DNA of 64,000 nt. It comes from Saccharibacillus soli (GTDB lineage Bacteria > Bacillota > Bacilli > Paenibacillales > Paenibacillaceae). The translations under genes were made by a program, and so were the position numbers. The notes below the pieces were generated by a model. It ran no database searches. It saw nothing but the letters and a program-made list of their open reading frames with translations, and was not told the origin of the DNA. Every line of letters begins with the position of its first letter. Positions within the stretch are counted from its first letter, which is position 1. Location: assembly GCA_002189105.1 (NCBI GenBank), contig NIOB01000008.1:302853-366852 (forward strand), written 5' to 3'. This document shows positions 8,808 through 17,555 of this stretch, piece after piece.

Positions 8808-8842
8808 TCGTTGTTCTCCTCCAATGGGTGTGGGATGATGAA

Positions 8843-9766
8843 TCAGTTCTTGTTGACGCCAGCTGACATATTGACGCTCTGCATGATCGTCTTCTGGGCA
8901 AATAGGAAGAGGATGAGCAGGGGAGCGATGGTAAAAGCACTGGCAGCCATAATCTGCGGCCAAGCCAGACCGTAGGCGCCGCCTTCCACGAAGAAACTGC
9001 GCAGACCTGCCGAGACGAGGCGCAGATCCGGGTCCTTCGTAATCAGCATCGGCCAGAAATAATTGTTGTACTGCTCAATGAAGGTAATCAGGATCATGAC
9101 GGCAAATGAGGAACGGATCAGCGGCGCCATAATGGTCCACAGAATCCGGAAATGCGACGCTCCATCCAGCTGCCCCGCTTCGACCAGCTCATGCGAGACT
9201 TGCAGGAAAGCCTGGCGCAGCAGGAAGATCGCAAACACGCTCACGCAGTTGGACACGATCAGACCGGCATAACTATCCAGCAGATGCAGCTCATTCAACA
9301 CCAGATAGCTGGGCAGATAGACGGCCGTGCTGGGGATCATGTAGCCGACCAATACGATCCCGGTAAACGAGCTTTTCAGCCGGAAATTCATATGGGTCAG
9401 CGCGTAAGCCATCATGCTGGCGTTGATAACCTGAATGATGCAGATCGCCACCGCCACGAACACGCTGTTGAACATATAACGGGCAAAAGGCGCCGAGTTC
9501 CATGCATCCGTATAGTTGCTCCAATTGATTGATTCCGGCCAAAAGGTCGGTGGGAATCGCCAAATCTCGTCATTGGTCTTGAGTCCGCTTGTGACCATCC
9601 AGTAGAACGGAAATGCCATCGCCAGACTAATGATTGCCAGCAGCAGATAACGGACTAGACGCCAGAACTTTTCGCTAAACGGTACGGCTCTGCGGCTGCG
9701 TTCAAGTCCGAGTTTGTGACCGAGATCGCGTCCCTGCTTCATCTTGCTTGCTTCGGTTAAGTTCAT
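8843..9766 (-). CDS. ABC transporter permease, CUT1 MalG/UgpE type
   Basis: The 307-residue membrane protein has six predicted helices. The cytoplasmic EAA loop reads EAGQLDGASHFRILWTIMAPL, with the invariant Gly, which docks on the ATPase. The charged N-terminus and the FPFYWMVTSGLK segment after helix 1 are typical of the second permease of carbohydrate uptake family 1. Its start overlaps the stop of the first permease (ATGA). The solute-binding protein follows within 40 bases. Confidence 0.92.
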   Translation of the reverse strand: MNLTEASKMKQGRDLGHKLGLERSRRAVPFSEKFWRLVRYLLLAIISLAMAFPFYWMVTSGLKTNDEIWRFPPTFWPESINWSNYTDAWNSAPFARYMFNSVFVAVAICIIQVINASMMAYALTHMNFRLKSSFTGIVLVGYMIPSTAVYLPSYLVLNELHLLDSYAGLIVSNCVSVFAIFLLRQAFLQVSHELVEAGQLDGASHFRILWTIMAPLIRSSFAVMILITFIEQYNNYFWPMLITKDPDLRLVSAGLRSFFVEGGAYGLAWPQIMAASAFTIAPLLILFLFAQKTIMQSVNMSAGVNKN

Positions 9767-10641
9767 GAGTAGTGCACCAGGCGTCGGCTGAACAGGAACG
9801 ACAGTCCCGACAGCAGCACGCAGATCAGAATGATGATGACGGCGATTGCCGAAGCCTCACCGACGTTAAAGGACTCGAAGGCCGATTGATAATACATATA
9901 CAGCAGGGTTCGGGTGGAACCGGCGGGGCCGCCCTGCGTCATGACGTTGATCTGGTCGTAGGCTTGCAGCGACTGGATCGTCAGGATGATCGACAGGAAC
10001 AGCGTAGTCGGCGAGATCAGCGGCAGCGTGATTGCCCGAAACTTGTCCCAGCCGCCTGCTCCATCAATCGAGGCCGCTTCCATCAGATCCGCAGGCAGAT
10101 TGCGCAGCGCGACGAGATAAAAGACCATCGACCAACCGATGGATTTCCAGATGGTCACGATCATAACCGCAACCAGCGCCCACGTGGGGTCCTGCAGCCA
10201 GCCAACCGGCGAGATCCCCAGCCAGCCGAGTACCAGATTCGCAAGACCCACATCCGGCTCAAAGATCCACGACCAGGCGATGGAGACAGCGACTGTCGGT
10301 GTGACCCACGGCGAGAACATCATGGCCCGGAACAGGCCGGTGGAAGGCAGCTTGCTGTTCATCAGCAGCGCCAGCGCGAGTCCACCAACGATGATTGGAA
10401 TCACCGTACCGAGGCCGAACAGCAGCGTGACCTTGAGTGCTTGATAGAAATCCGCATGCGTCAGCAGATATGTATAGTTGTCCAGACCGACAAACAGCTT
10501 ATCGGGACTCATGAAGTCCCATTCGGTAAAGCTCAAGTACACAATGTAGCCAAGCGGTCCCAGCCAGAACAGCAGCAGGGGCACCAGAGCCGGCAGCGTA
10601 AACAGCACCGCTTCTCCTTCTCGAATGGTTTTCAGACGCAA
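9763..10641 (-). CDS. ABC transporter permease, CUT1 MalF/UgpA type
   Basis: The roughly 292-residue, six-helix permease has the EAA loop EAASIDGAGGWDKFRAITLPL and the LFWLGPLGYIVYLSFTEWD opening typical of the first permease in CUT1 systems. It is the first gene of the leftward operon. A GTG at 10650 lies directly against its AAGGAG. The TTG at 10641 has an AAGGAG at the usual distance, and I prefer it. The promoter region carries the GTACAA-N6-TTGTAC palindrome, and the GbsR-like gene diverges from it. Confidence 0.9.
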   Translation of the reverse strand: MRLKTIREGEAVLFTLPALVPLLLFWLGPLGYIVYLSFTEWDFMSPDKLFVGLDNYTYLLTHADFYQALKVTLLFGLGTVIPIIVGGLALALLMNSKLPSTGLFRAMMFSPWVTPTVAVSIAWSWIFEPDVGLANLVLGWLGISPVGWLQDPTWALVAVMIVTIWKSIGWSMVFYLVALRNLPADLMEAASIDGAGGWDKFRAITLPLISPTTLFLSIILTIQSLQAYDQINVMTQGGPAGSTRTLLYMYYQSAFESFNVGEASAIAVIIILICVLLSGLSFLFSRRLVHYS

Positions 10642-10717
10642 CTCCTTCACTCCTTGTATTCAATTTTTTTTGACTGATCTTGGAATCAACGCGTTTCAAC
10701 GCCTCATTTTCTCTTCC

Positions 10718-10735
10718 GTACAAAAATGATTGTAC
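10718..10735. promoter_or_regulatory. Candidate operator GTACAA-N6-TTGTAC
   Basis: An 18-bp perfect dyad sits in the roughly 200-bp divergent promoter region between the ABC operon and the GbsR-like regulator. The location suggests it is the regulator's binding site and controls both directions. This is inference from position and symmetry only. Confidence 0.5.
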
Positions 10736-10849
10736 ATTCGTTTTGAAAAATGCAGATTATCCGTGTGTTAAATTCTCAGCGTTTCATGTAAAATATGAGC
10801 AGAACAAAATAGGGGTAAATCTACCGGAATTCGGTTCAGGGGTGACATT

Positions 10850-11404
10850 GTGGAAAAGAAATCCGCCGCGGATTCCGCTTCGCGCACGCTGCCGGAGCGG
10901 CAGGAGCTTCGCAGCCGAGTGATCGAATCGATTGCTACAACCATGGATCTGTATGGCGTCAACCATTCGTTCGGCCAGCTCTACGGCATCATGTATTTTG
11001 AAGATCGACCGATGACTCTGGAAGAGATGAAGAATGTGATGAATATGAGCAAGAGCAATATGAGTTATGCGGTACGTTCGCTCACCGAGTCGAAGATGAT
11101 CTATAAGCTGGATGAGAAAAAAGATCGGAAAGATCAGTACGTTGCCGAGACCGACTTCTTCCATACCTTCCGCAACTTCTTTGGCGCCAAGCTCCAACGG
11201 GAAGTGGACGTCATGCTGGCCAGCATCCGCGAAGTGATGCCGGATCTCTCGGCGATTATATTGGCACAGGAGACGAACGCCGAAGAACGCGATCAGGCGC
11301 TGCGCGACCTGCACAAACTCCAGCACGCCGAACAGTATTACATCTGGCTTCAGGGTTTTGTGGATCGGCTTGAGGGCGGGGAGATTTTTGGAGCGGATCG
11401 ATAA
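10850..11404 (+). CDS. GbsR/MarR-family transcriptional regulator
   Basis: The 184-residue protein has a winged-helix domain (about residues 25-100: MTLEEMKNVMNMSKSNMSYAVRSL, recognition helix; KKDRKDQY, wing), followed by a helical dimerisation region. This is the GbsR subgroup of MarR-like regulators. The Bacillus GbsR and OpcR proteins sense choline or other osmolyte signals and repress transporter or betaine-synthesis genes. The start is GTG 10850, five bases after AGGGGTG. It diverges from the ABC/phosphoesterase operon and ends at a strong terminator, so it most likely controls that operon through the 10718-10735 dyad (inference). Confidence 0.82.
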   Translation: MEKKSAADSASRTLPERQELRSRVIESIATTMDLYGVNHSFGQLYGIMYFEDRPMTLEEMKNVMNMSKSNMSYAVRSLTESKMIYKLDEKKDRKDQYVAETDFFHTFRNFFGAKLQREVDVMLASIREVMPDLSAIILAQETNAEERDQALRDLHKLQHAEQYYIWLQGFVDRLEGGEIFGADR

Positions 11405-11425
11405 TAAGCAAGAAAAGGGCAGCCC

Positions 11426-11464
11426 AAAAAGCGAAGCTTCCTTCTGAAGAAGGGCTTCGCTTTT
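11426..11464. terminator. Terminator after the GbsR-like gene
   Basis: The AAAAGCGAAGC / GCTTCGCTTTT stem with A and T runs at either side can work in both directions. Confidence 0.85.
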
Positions 11465-11606
11465 CGGTTTGTTTCGCTTCATTTGGTCTAGGACAGTGAA
11501 TCTCGCACGATTGACAGTCAGGGCTGACGTCAAACCTTGGGGCTAACGGAATGAGACGACGCTTGGAACAAATACCGGGACAGGTTGAGAATCGCTGCGG
11601 GCGTCT

Positions 11607-12302
11607 CTACCCGAGATATTCAGCTGGCCGCTTCGTTTCCTTGACGATTCCGCCTTGCAGCCCAACCTCGTAGGCGCCCACATTTGGTCTCGACGAGACG
11701 ATCCGGTGCAGCTCGCCATCCTGATAATGCAGCGCTGCCCCATCGTCGGCTGCGATCCCCGCTCCAATCTCGCCGGATTGCAGCAGCGCATGATAACCCA
11801 GCCGCCGCTCTGCTTCAGCATCATAATGGGGGCAATGGCTGCCCGGCAGCAGCCCCAGCGCCTGAATGGCGCCCAACTGTCCGGTTACGGAGTCCGTCAC
11901 TCCTTCTTCAAACCAGCAGATGGAACCCGCGCTGAGTCCGGTCAGAATGATCCCCCGTTCATAAGCTTTACGGAGTATGCGATCCACTCCCCATTCACGC
12001 CAGATTGCCAGCATGCTGCGGGTGTTTCCGCCGCCCACATAGATGATGTCCTGATTCAGAAGAACATCCTCCAGGCTGCCTTCCGGCAGCTTGAACAATG
12101 ACAGATGAGCAGGCTCGCACGGGAGCGTACGAAAAGCTTCATAGAAGCGATCGATATAGCCTGGCGCATCTCCGCTGGCGGTTCCCACAAAACAAATGCG
12201 AGGCCGTTCAGCCACAGCCTGTTCCAATATGTAAGAATCCAGCAGCAAATTCTCCGGTTCCATGGAAAACCCACCGCCGCCCATTGCGATGATTTGCTTC
12301 AT
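11607..12302 (-). CDS. Peptidase E-like serine peptidase (family S51)
   Basis: The 231-residue protein has the S51 class-I-glutaminase-like fold: GGGGF start, YVGGGNTRSML and the nucleophile elbow GLSAGSICW with Ser 124. Peptidase E cleaves Asp-Xaa dipeptides. The related cyanophycinase cleaves beta-aspartyl links. The length and GGGN motif fit the peptidase E group best. GGAGGG lies six bases before the ATG. It is apparently monocistronic. Confidence 0.85.
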   Translation of the reverse strand: MKQIIAMGGGGFSMEPENLLLDSYILEQAVAERPRICFVGTASGDAPGYIDRFYEAFRTLPCEPAHLSLFKLPEGSLEDVLLNQDIIYVGGGNTRSMLAIWREWGVDRILRKAYERGIILTGLSAGSICWFEEGVTDSVTGQLGAIQALGLLPGSHCPHYDAEAERRLGYHALLQSGEIGAGIAADDGAALHYQDGELHRIVSSRPNVGAYEVGLQGGIVKETKRPAEYLG

Positions 12303-12356
12303 TCCATCCCTCCGCTTGTCAAAATAGAGAGCCTACTTTAGGAAATCCCTGGCTCA

Positions 12357-12680
12357 TCAGAAAATGCCCAATTCATTGCGCGTCACATGTCCTAACTGAG
12401 CTTCAAAATCATCGCTTGCCGGAATCTCCGGAACCAGATGCCAACGGCCCCCGCTGTCCAGACCATACACCCGCCAGCCTCCGGCATCCAGTCTGAACTG
12501 CGCCACTGGCAGTTCGATCCAGCGCGAACCGTCCTTGGACGGACGCTGTTCCACCAGAATCACATCGTCTCCATCCACGGCGTAGCCGATGCCGCGCTGA
12601 TTTTGCAGCTGCTGCTGCACAGTGCTCTCCATATAATGACGCATAATCTTCTCGATGCGTCTTTTTGTAAAATCATCCAT
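12357..12680 (-). CDS. DUF3024-like protein
   Basis: The 107-residue protein has the pattern RWIELPVAQFRL ... WRVYGLDSGGRWHLV ... ELGIF that I recognise from DUF3024, a small Bacillota/Actinobacteria family without known function. There are no membrane segments or metal motifs. It stands alone between peptidase E and an ASCH-like gene. Confidence 0.55.
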   Translation of the reverse strand: MDDFTKRRIEKIMRHYMESTVQQQLQNQRGIGYAVDGDDVILVEQRPSKDGSRWIELPVAQFRLDAGGWRVYGLDSGGRWHLVPEIPASDDFEAQLGHVTRNELGIF

Positions 12681-12759
12681 CTTAAGTCTGCCTCTCTTCT
12701 CCAGCTGATTCTCGTTTCTATTGCTTGTCTTTCATCTGCTTGTCGTTCATGCTTGCCGC

Positions 12760-13242
12760 TTATTCCGGCTGATGATGTGGGCGGTCAGATTCACGTTCCG
12801 GGGCGGGCAGTCCGCCCGCCGCTTCCAGCCGCGCGGCTAATTCGCGCGCCAGCTCCGAATCGGGCGCCTGCCGCCGGTAGGAACGCGGCGGCGTATAGCC
12901 GAAGCGCTCCCGCAGCTCCGCAAGCGGGAGCGCTTCGATCGGCGTTACGACCAACAGCGGCAGCGCGAAGCCGCGCGCAAGGCCCTCGAAGTAACGGAGC
13001 GTGTCTGCGTACGCTCCCGGCTCGTCCGCCTCAGCCAAGGCGGCCAATTCCTCCGGCGTGCCGACAACCGGGCAGCCGAATTCGGCGTACGCGACGATCG
13101 AAGAGACCGGCGCAGCCAGGTACAGGAAAGCCCCCGGCAGTTCGCCGGACAATCGCCGGCGAAACTCATGGCGTTTCGCGCCTTCCTGCATCCGCGCGTA
13201 CGGCTCCGGCCGAAGGCTCATGATGATCGGCCCGGCGATCAT
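12760..13242 (-). CDS. ASCH-like domain protein
   Basis: The 160-residue protein begins with IIMSLRPEPYARMQEGAKRHEFRRR, followed by FLYLAAPVSSIVAYAEFG. This is the ASCH/PUA-like pattern seen in small proteins predicted to bind RNA or modified nucleotides. The start at ATG 13242 has GGAG six bases upstream and overlaps the stop of a 40-codon frame (TGATG). The C-terminal half is Ala/Arg/Glu-rich and GC-rich, unlike the conserved N-terminal half. Function is unknown. Confidence 0.65.
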   Translation of the reverse strand: MIAGPIIMSLRPEPYARMQEGAKRHEFRRRLSGELPGAFLYLAAPVSSIVAYAEFGCPVVGTPEELAALAEADEPGAYADTLRYFEGLARGFALPLLVVTPIEALPLAELRERFGYTPPRSYRRQAPDSELARELAARLEAAGGLPAPERESDRPHHQPE

Positions 13243-13361
13243 CGGAACGCTCCATGCGGCGGCAGCACAGCGCTGGATTCGATTCGCAGCAGCGCCGGAA
13301 CTTCCGCGTTCAGGCAGCCGATCCACGATCGGCGGTCAAACTGAATCTGATGTGTCGTCAC
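13239..13361 (-). CDS. Possible 40-residue protein coupled to the ASCH-like gene
   Basis: The frame opens at GTG 13361, eight bases after GGGAG, and encodes 40 residues (begins MTTHQIQFDRRSW). Its TGA overlaps the ATG of the ASCH-like gene. No family is recognised. It may be a leader or coupling frame, or a small protein in its own right. Support is the ribosome-binding site and the overlap only. Confidence 0.4.
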   Translation of the reverse strand: MTTHQIQFDRRSWIGCLNAEVPALLRIESSAVLPPHGAFR

Positions 13362-13499
13362 TTGGCACTCTCCCCGATCTTATTCTCTCTCCTCATTGCC
13401 TTTCAGAATTTCGTCGTTTCTGTTCCTATCAGGATACCACTTCCGCCCTGCCCTGCTTCCATCGTTCACCAATTTGTGACAATGAGGTTCCAAAGACGT

Positions 13500-14021
13500 C
13501 TATCCCTCCATTTGCGTAGAAGCCAGCATCGTGACGGAAGTCCCTTCACGTCCAACAACTTCAAATCCGCATCGCCGGTACAGCTTCATCGCCGGTTCAT
13601 TGCGTGGATCAACACTGAGCGATACCCGCTTTACTCCATGATCGTGCAGGCTGCGCAGAAGCGCAGTTAGCAGAGATTGGCCAATGCCTTTTCCCCGACT
13701 GTCTGCCGTCAACGCCATTCCCAACTCCGGTACATCCGAAGATACAAAGCCATAACCGGGAGAATCGGCGGTAAAATAGCGGGCGGTGATAGATCCCAGC
13801 AGCGTTCCATCCTGTTTTTCCGCAACCAAGCCTACATCCCCGCTTCTGCCCCAATCCTCCAGATATTTGCGCACAGCAGGTTCCTCCAGCAGGGTACGTT
13901 CAAAAGGGGCTTCTCCCTCAGCCACATACATCGATTCATACAACATCTCCCATAGAAATGGAAGATCCCTTGGTTCGACAGGGCGAATGTCATATTCGAT
14001 ACGCAGTGTTCCTTCGTTCAT
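13500..14021 (-). CDS. GNAT family N-acetyltransferase
   Basis: The 173-residue single GNAT domain has the acetyl-CoA pyrophosphate loop DSRGKGIGQSLL (about residues 107-118), the beta-5 segment RVSLSVDPRNEPAMKLYRRCGF (about 135-155, abbreviated here) and an N-terminal IRPVEPRDLPFLWEML. The substrate is unknown. Start ATG 14021. Confidence 0.85.
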   Translation of the reverse strand: MNEGTLRIEYDIRPVEPRDLPFLWEMLYESMYVAEGEAPFERTLLEEPAVRKYLEDWGRSGDVGLVAEKQDGTLLGSITARYFTADSPGYGFVSSDVPELGMALTADSRGKGIGQSLLTALLRSLHDHGVKRVSLSVDPRNEPAMKLYRRCGFEVVGREGTSVTMLASTQMEG

Positions 14022-14054
14022 TAGACGGCTTCCTCCTGATTTTCATTTGTCTTC

Positions 14055-14630
14055 TCATCTTCTTGTTGCCTTCTGCGTTAACAGCCCACTTATCACCAGA
14101 ATCACAAGCGAACCCCCGGCTGCCCACCCTGCCCAGGTAGGTGCCCTTCGTTCCTCGCTGTTGGATTTCTCACCGACTGCCTGTTTCGATACAAATCGCG
14201 TTCCCGCTCCTAACTCTTCGATGTCTGCTGCTGTCTCTGGATATTCAGTTGACAGTTCCCGCGAGCGTCCGCAGTTGATTACATCCAGACGCTGCTGAAC
14301 GTTGTAGGCGTAGAACAAATATGATTTGCCCACTTCAAAATCGAAAGAGCAGCTGCTGAAGTCAGAGTACACCTTGACGTTCGCCTGCGTGACGCCTTTC
14401 CAACTCTCCTGCACGTTTACCTGAGCCTCGTAATATCCTTCGGTACGTCTGCTTACCTCCTTCACGTCCGTTACGGTTCCCAAAAACACGGCTGCTGCTT
14501 CAGCCTTCGCTGCCTGTGCACTGGGTGGAATCATACAGCTGCACGCCAAGGTTCGTTCAGTTGGAGAAAGCATCACCAGCGGCCCCAGAAGCAGCAGGAA
14601 AATCCCAAATATTTTTAATTTCCGGTACAT
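14055..14630 (-). CDS. Secreted/anchored NTR (TIMP-like) domain protein
   Basis: The 191-residue protein has a signal peptide (residues 1-29) that ends exactly at ACSCM. The mature protein therefore starts with a CxC motif as in the netrin/TIMP OB-fold family. A second conserved Cys pair lies in SSCSF and INCGR. A single C-terminal helix (WAAGGSLVILVISGLL) and a basic tail anchor it in the membrane, leaving the NTR domain outside. Proteins of this kind occur in Paenibacillus without known function. Protease inhibition is only suggested by the fold. Confidence 0.65.
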   Translation of the reverse strand: MYRKLKIFGIFLLLLGPLVMLSPTERTLACSCMIPPSAQAAKAEAAAVFLGTVTDVKEVSRRTEGYYEAQVNVQESWKGVTQANVKVYSDFSSCSFDFEVGKSYLFYAYNVQQRLDVINCGRSRELSTEYPETAADIEELGAGTRFVSKQAVGEKSNSEERRAPTWAGWAAGGSLVILVISGLLTQKATRR

Positions 14631-14880
14631 CTCGCTCCCATCCTCTCTCCGCTTTTTCTATTCCGAACATGTCCGATCCCTCATCGCTTCACAGAGGCTT
14701 TTTACAAAAGATGTGATGTTTCATCTTTCGACACTTGAGTCTGAACCTGAGCTTTCGGGTAATGAGTCACAGAATTGTTGCGGATATTGCGCGTTTTCAT
14801 TCATTTTCATTTAGCGAACACCCCTTATTTTCGTATTAGCCCCATTTTACACCATCCAAGAAGGAGAGCTGGTCCAACCT

Positions 14881-17109
14881 ATGAGTAAAACAATATTCGT
14901 ATCCAACCGTCTGCCTGTTACCGTGAGCAAAAGCGATTCCGGCCTGGACTACAAAGAAAGCATAGGCGGTCTGGCTACCGGACTTAAAAGCTATCATGAG
15001 CAGGGAGATACCATCTGGGCCGGCTGGCCGGGCGTTGCAGAGAATCAACTGAGCGAAGAAGAACTGTCTTCCGTCGCCGATACCCTGAAAAAAGATTATA
15101 AATGTCTCGCTGTCCCGCTGACCGAAGAGGACATCGAGATGTATTACCATGGCTTCTGTAATGAAACGATCTGGCCGCTGTTCCACTATTTCACCAGCGC
15201 TGTCGAATATCGCTCCAAGACCTGGGAGGCTTACCAACGCGTCAACCGCAAATTCTTCGATGCTGTTGCTCCCTTGATCGAAGACGGCGACACCATCTGG
15301 ATTCATGACTACCAACTGATGCTGCTTCCGCAGATGATTCGTGAAAAATATAACGACGTGAAGATCGGATTCTTCCTGCATATTCCGTTCCCTTCCTTCG
15401 AGATTTACCGTCTGCTGATCTGGCGTAAAGAGCTGCTTCAAGGCCTGCTCGGTGCCAACCTGATCGGCTTCCATACTTATGATTATGTGCGTCACTTCCT
15501 GAGCAGCGTGCGCCGTCTGCTTGGGCATGAACATAATCTGTACAAGATTCAGTTTGAGACGCATATCGCCCAGGTTGACGCGTTCCCGATGGGCATCGAT
15601 TATGATTATTTCGCCAAGTCGAAGACGGGGGAAAAAGCTTCGCAGGAATCCCTCGATTTCATCGAAGGCACGAAGAACATGCGGAATATCATCTCGGTCG
15701 ACCGCCTCGACTACACCAAGGGCATCCCGGATCGAATCAAGGCGTTTAAGCACTTCCTCGCCAAATACCCGGAATACCATGAAAAGGTGCGGCTGAATCT
15801 GATTATTGCTCCTTCCCGGGTTGGGATCGAAAAATATGATAATCTCAAACGCGAGATCGAAGAACTGGTCAGCGAAGTGAACGGTGAGTTCGGCACCTTC
15901 AACTGGATGCCGGTCTGGTTCTTCTTCCGCACGGTGTCTCAGGACGACTTGATCGCCTTCTATCGCAACAGCGATGTGCTGCTGGTGACTCCACTTCGTG
16001 ACGGCATGAATCTGGTTGCAAAAGAGTACATTGCATCCCGTCATGACCTCAAAGGCATGATTGTCATGAGCGAAACGGCCGGCGCTGCCAGCGAATTGGG
16101 CGAAGCCGTCATCGTCAATCCGAACGACCACGAAGCCATCGCGTCAGGCATCAAGATGGCGCTGGAAATGCCGGAAGACGACAAGATGGATCGCAACCGA
16201 AACATGCACCGCCGTCTGTCACGCTACAATGTCAAGTTCTGGGCGGAAGAGTTCCTGAACACACTCTGGGCCGCGCCGCAGGAACGCATCCACACCGAAC
16301 CGCTGAACAAGCTGACTTCCGGTTCGTCGGAGCTGGAGCAGGCTTACCGCAGCGCCTCGAATCGGGTGCTGTTCCTCGACTATGACGGTACGCTGGTTGG
16401 CTTCAAGCCTACGCCGGATCAGGCTCGCCCGGACAAAGAGCTGAAGCTGCTGCTGACCAATCTGACCGCTGATCCAAAAAACACCGTGGTCATCATCACC
16501 GGCCGCGACCGCTTCACTGCGGAGAAATGGCTGGGCGATCTGGATGTCACCATCGTAGCTGCACACGGCCTCTGGCTGAGAAAGCCCGGCAGCGAGTGGG
16601 TGATGACGCTCAACATGGACAACGAGTGGAAAGAAACCATTCGTCCGATCATGGAGACCTACACCGACCGCACGCCGGGTTCCCTGATCGAGGAGAAAGA
16701 CTACTCCATCGCCTGGCACTACCGTCAGTCCGAACCGGAGATCGCCGGACTGAAGCGCAATGAACTAAAAGAAGCGCTTATGTCCGTCACCCAATCGATG
16801 ACCGTCGGCGTACTGGACGGCAATAAAGTCATCGAGGTCAAGGATTCCCGGGTGAACAAAGGCCACGGCGCCCACCTCGTGCTGAATCAGAGCGAACATG
16901 ACTTTGTATTCGCCGCCGGGGACGACCGGACAGACGAGGATATGTTCGCGGCACTGCCGGAAGGTTCGTACTCCGTGAAGATCGGCAAGGAAGTGACCGC
17001 TGCCAAGTACCGGCTGAAGTCCTCCAACGACATCCGCGCCCTGCTGGGCCGATTTACGGAAGTGTCGGGTGAAGTTGGACAGGCAGAAATGACGGCGAAG
17101 AACAAATAA
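14881..17109 (+). CDS. Bifunctional trehalose-6-phosphate synthase/phosphatase
   Basis: 742 residues combine both enzymes of trehalose synthesis. Residues 1-470 are a GT20 synthase: SNRLPVT, GGLATGL, WAGWPG, HDYQLMLLP, IGFFLHIPFPS, VDRLDYTKGI and LRDGMNLVAKEY, which bind UDP-glucose and glucose-6-phosphate. Residues 490-742 are a HAD-type trehalose-6-phosphate phosphatase: FLDYDGTL with two Asp, ITGRDR, GHGAHLVL and GDDRTDEDMF. In many bacteria these are separate (otsA, otsB). The fused form is like the yeast-type and some Bacteroidetes/Bacillota enzymes. It is monocistronic. A weak GTCTGA-N12-GGGTAA (14739-14762) upstream resembles a stress-sigma promoter, but the -35 match is poor. The product protects against desiccation and osmotic stress. 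Confidence 0.95.
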   Translation: MSKTIFVSNRLPVTVSKSDSGLDYKESIGGLATGLKSYHEQGDTIWAGWPGVAENQLSEEELSSVADTLKKDYKCLAVPLTEEDIEMYYHGFCNETIWPLFHYFTSAVEYRSKTWEAYQRVNRKFFDAVAPLIEDGDTIWIHDYQLMLLPQMIREKYNDVKIGFFLHIPFPSFEIYRLLIWRKELLQGLLGANLIGFHTYDYVRHFLSSVRRLLGHEHNLYKIQFETHIAQVDAFPMGIDYDYFAKSKTGEKASQESLDFIEGTKNMRNIISVDRLDYTKGIPDRIKAFKHFLAKYPEYHEKVRLNLIIAPSRVGIEKYDNLKREIEELVSEVNGEFGTFNWMPVWFFFRTVSQDDLIAFYRNSDVLLVTPLRDGMNLVAKEYIASRHDLKGMIVMSETAGAASELGEAVIVNPNDHEAIASGIKMALEMPEDDKMDRNRNMHRRLSRYNVKFWAEEFLNTLWAAPQERIHTEPLNKLTSGSSELEQAYRSASNRVLFLDYDGTLVGFKPTPDQARPDKELKLLLTNLTADPKNTVVIITGRDRFTAEKWLGDLDVTIVAAHGLWLRKPGSEWVMTLNMDNEWKETIRPIMETYTDRTPGSLIEEKDYSIAWHYRQSEPEIAGLKRNELKEALMSVTQSMTVGVLDGNKVIEVKDSRVNKGHGAHLVLNQSEHDFVFAAGDDRTDEDMFAALPEGSYSVKIGKEVTAAKYRLKSSNDIRALLGRFTEVSGEVGQAEMTAKNK

Positions 17110-17143
17110 ACACCGCCCATTGTTAAGAAATTCAATTCGTGAA

Positions 17144-17178
17144 GAAGCCTCTTCCTAATGTATAGGGAGAGGCTTTTT
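17144..17178 (+). terminator. Terminator after the trehalose gene
   Basis: The AAGCCTCTTCC / GGGAGAGGCTT stem (one G-T pair) is followed by TTTTTTC. Confidence 0.85.
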
Positions 17179-17377
17179 TCTTTGACTTTCTATGACGCCA
17201 ATCAACGAAATGGATGAAAGAGAGGATCAAAATATGAGGTGAAATCAAAATTAGCTTTTATCGGTTCATTCCCTAACTTCAGAAAAATGACGAGTTTTCG
17301 GTCGGTGTATGTAATCAATCGTAGGGAGGTAGAAACATTGAGCGATAATGGGAGCGTCCGTTCGCCGGAATAAGCGC

Positions 17378-17555
17378 AATAATCCCCTTATTTCTCTGCG
17401 ATTGCCTTCAATTTCGCAAATAAGTCCATTTATCCACTTATTTTGCCGAAAAGCCCGATTCTCGGGAGAATCGGGCTAGTTTAAGCGGATATTTGGACTT
17501 ATTTCGCAAAAAGAGCCGCTTTTATCGGAAATAAGCGTATATTTGGACTTATTCG
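17378..17555. repeat. Intergenic repeat cluster around a perfect hairpin
   Basis: A 25-base motif containing ATATTTGGACTTATT occurs at 17483-17507 and again at 17531-17555. It is inverted and slightly diverged at 17414-17438, and a weaker copy lies near 17378. Between the inverted copies is a perfect 12-bp hairpin AGCCCGATTCTC / GAGAATCGGGCT (17452-17477). It looks like a small repeated intergenic element. No coding function is seen. Confidence 0.7.

Noticed and set aside
9772-10677. Long plus-strand frame opposite the permease gene
   Set aside because: Composition is Gln/Arg/His-rich, typical of an antisense shadow, while the permease on the other strand has clear motifs.
14739-14762. Sigma-B-type promoter before the trehalose gene
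   Set aside because: The GGGTAA -10 is good, but the -35 GTCTGA matches only four of six bases. Too weak to list as a feature.
14836-16131. Long open frame opposite the trehalose synthase
   Set aside because: Antisense shadow of a highly conserved gene. No family resemblance and no ribosome-binding site.
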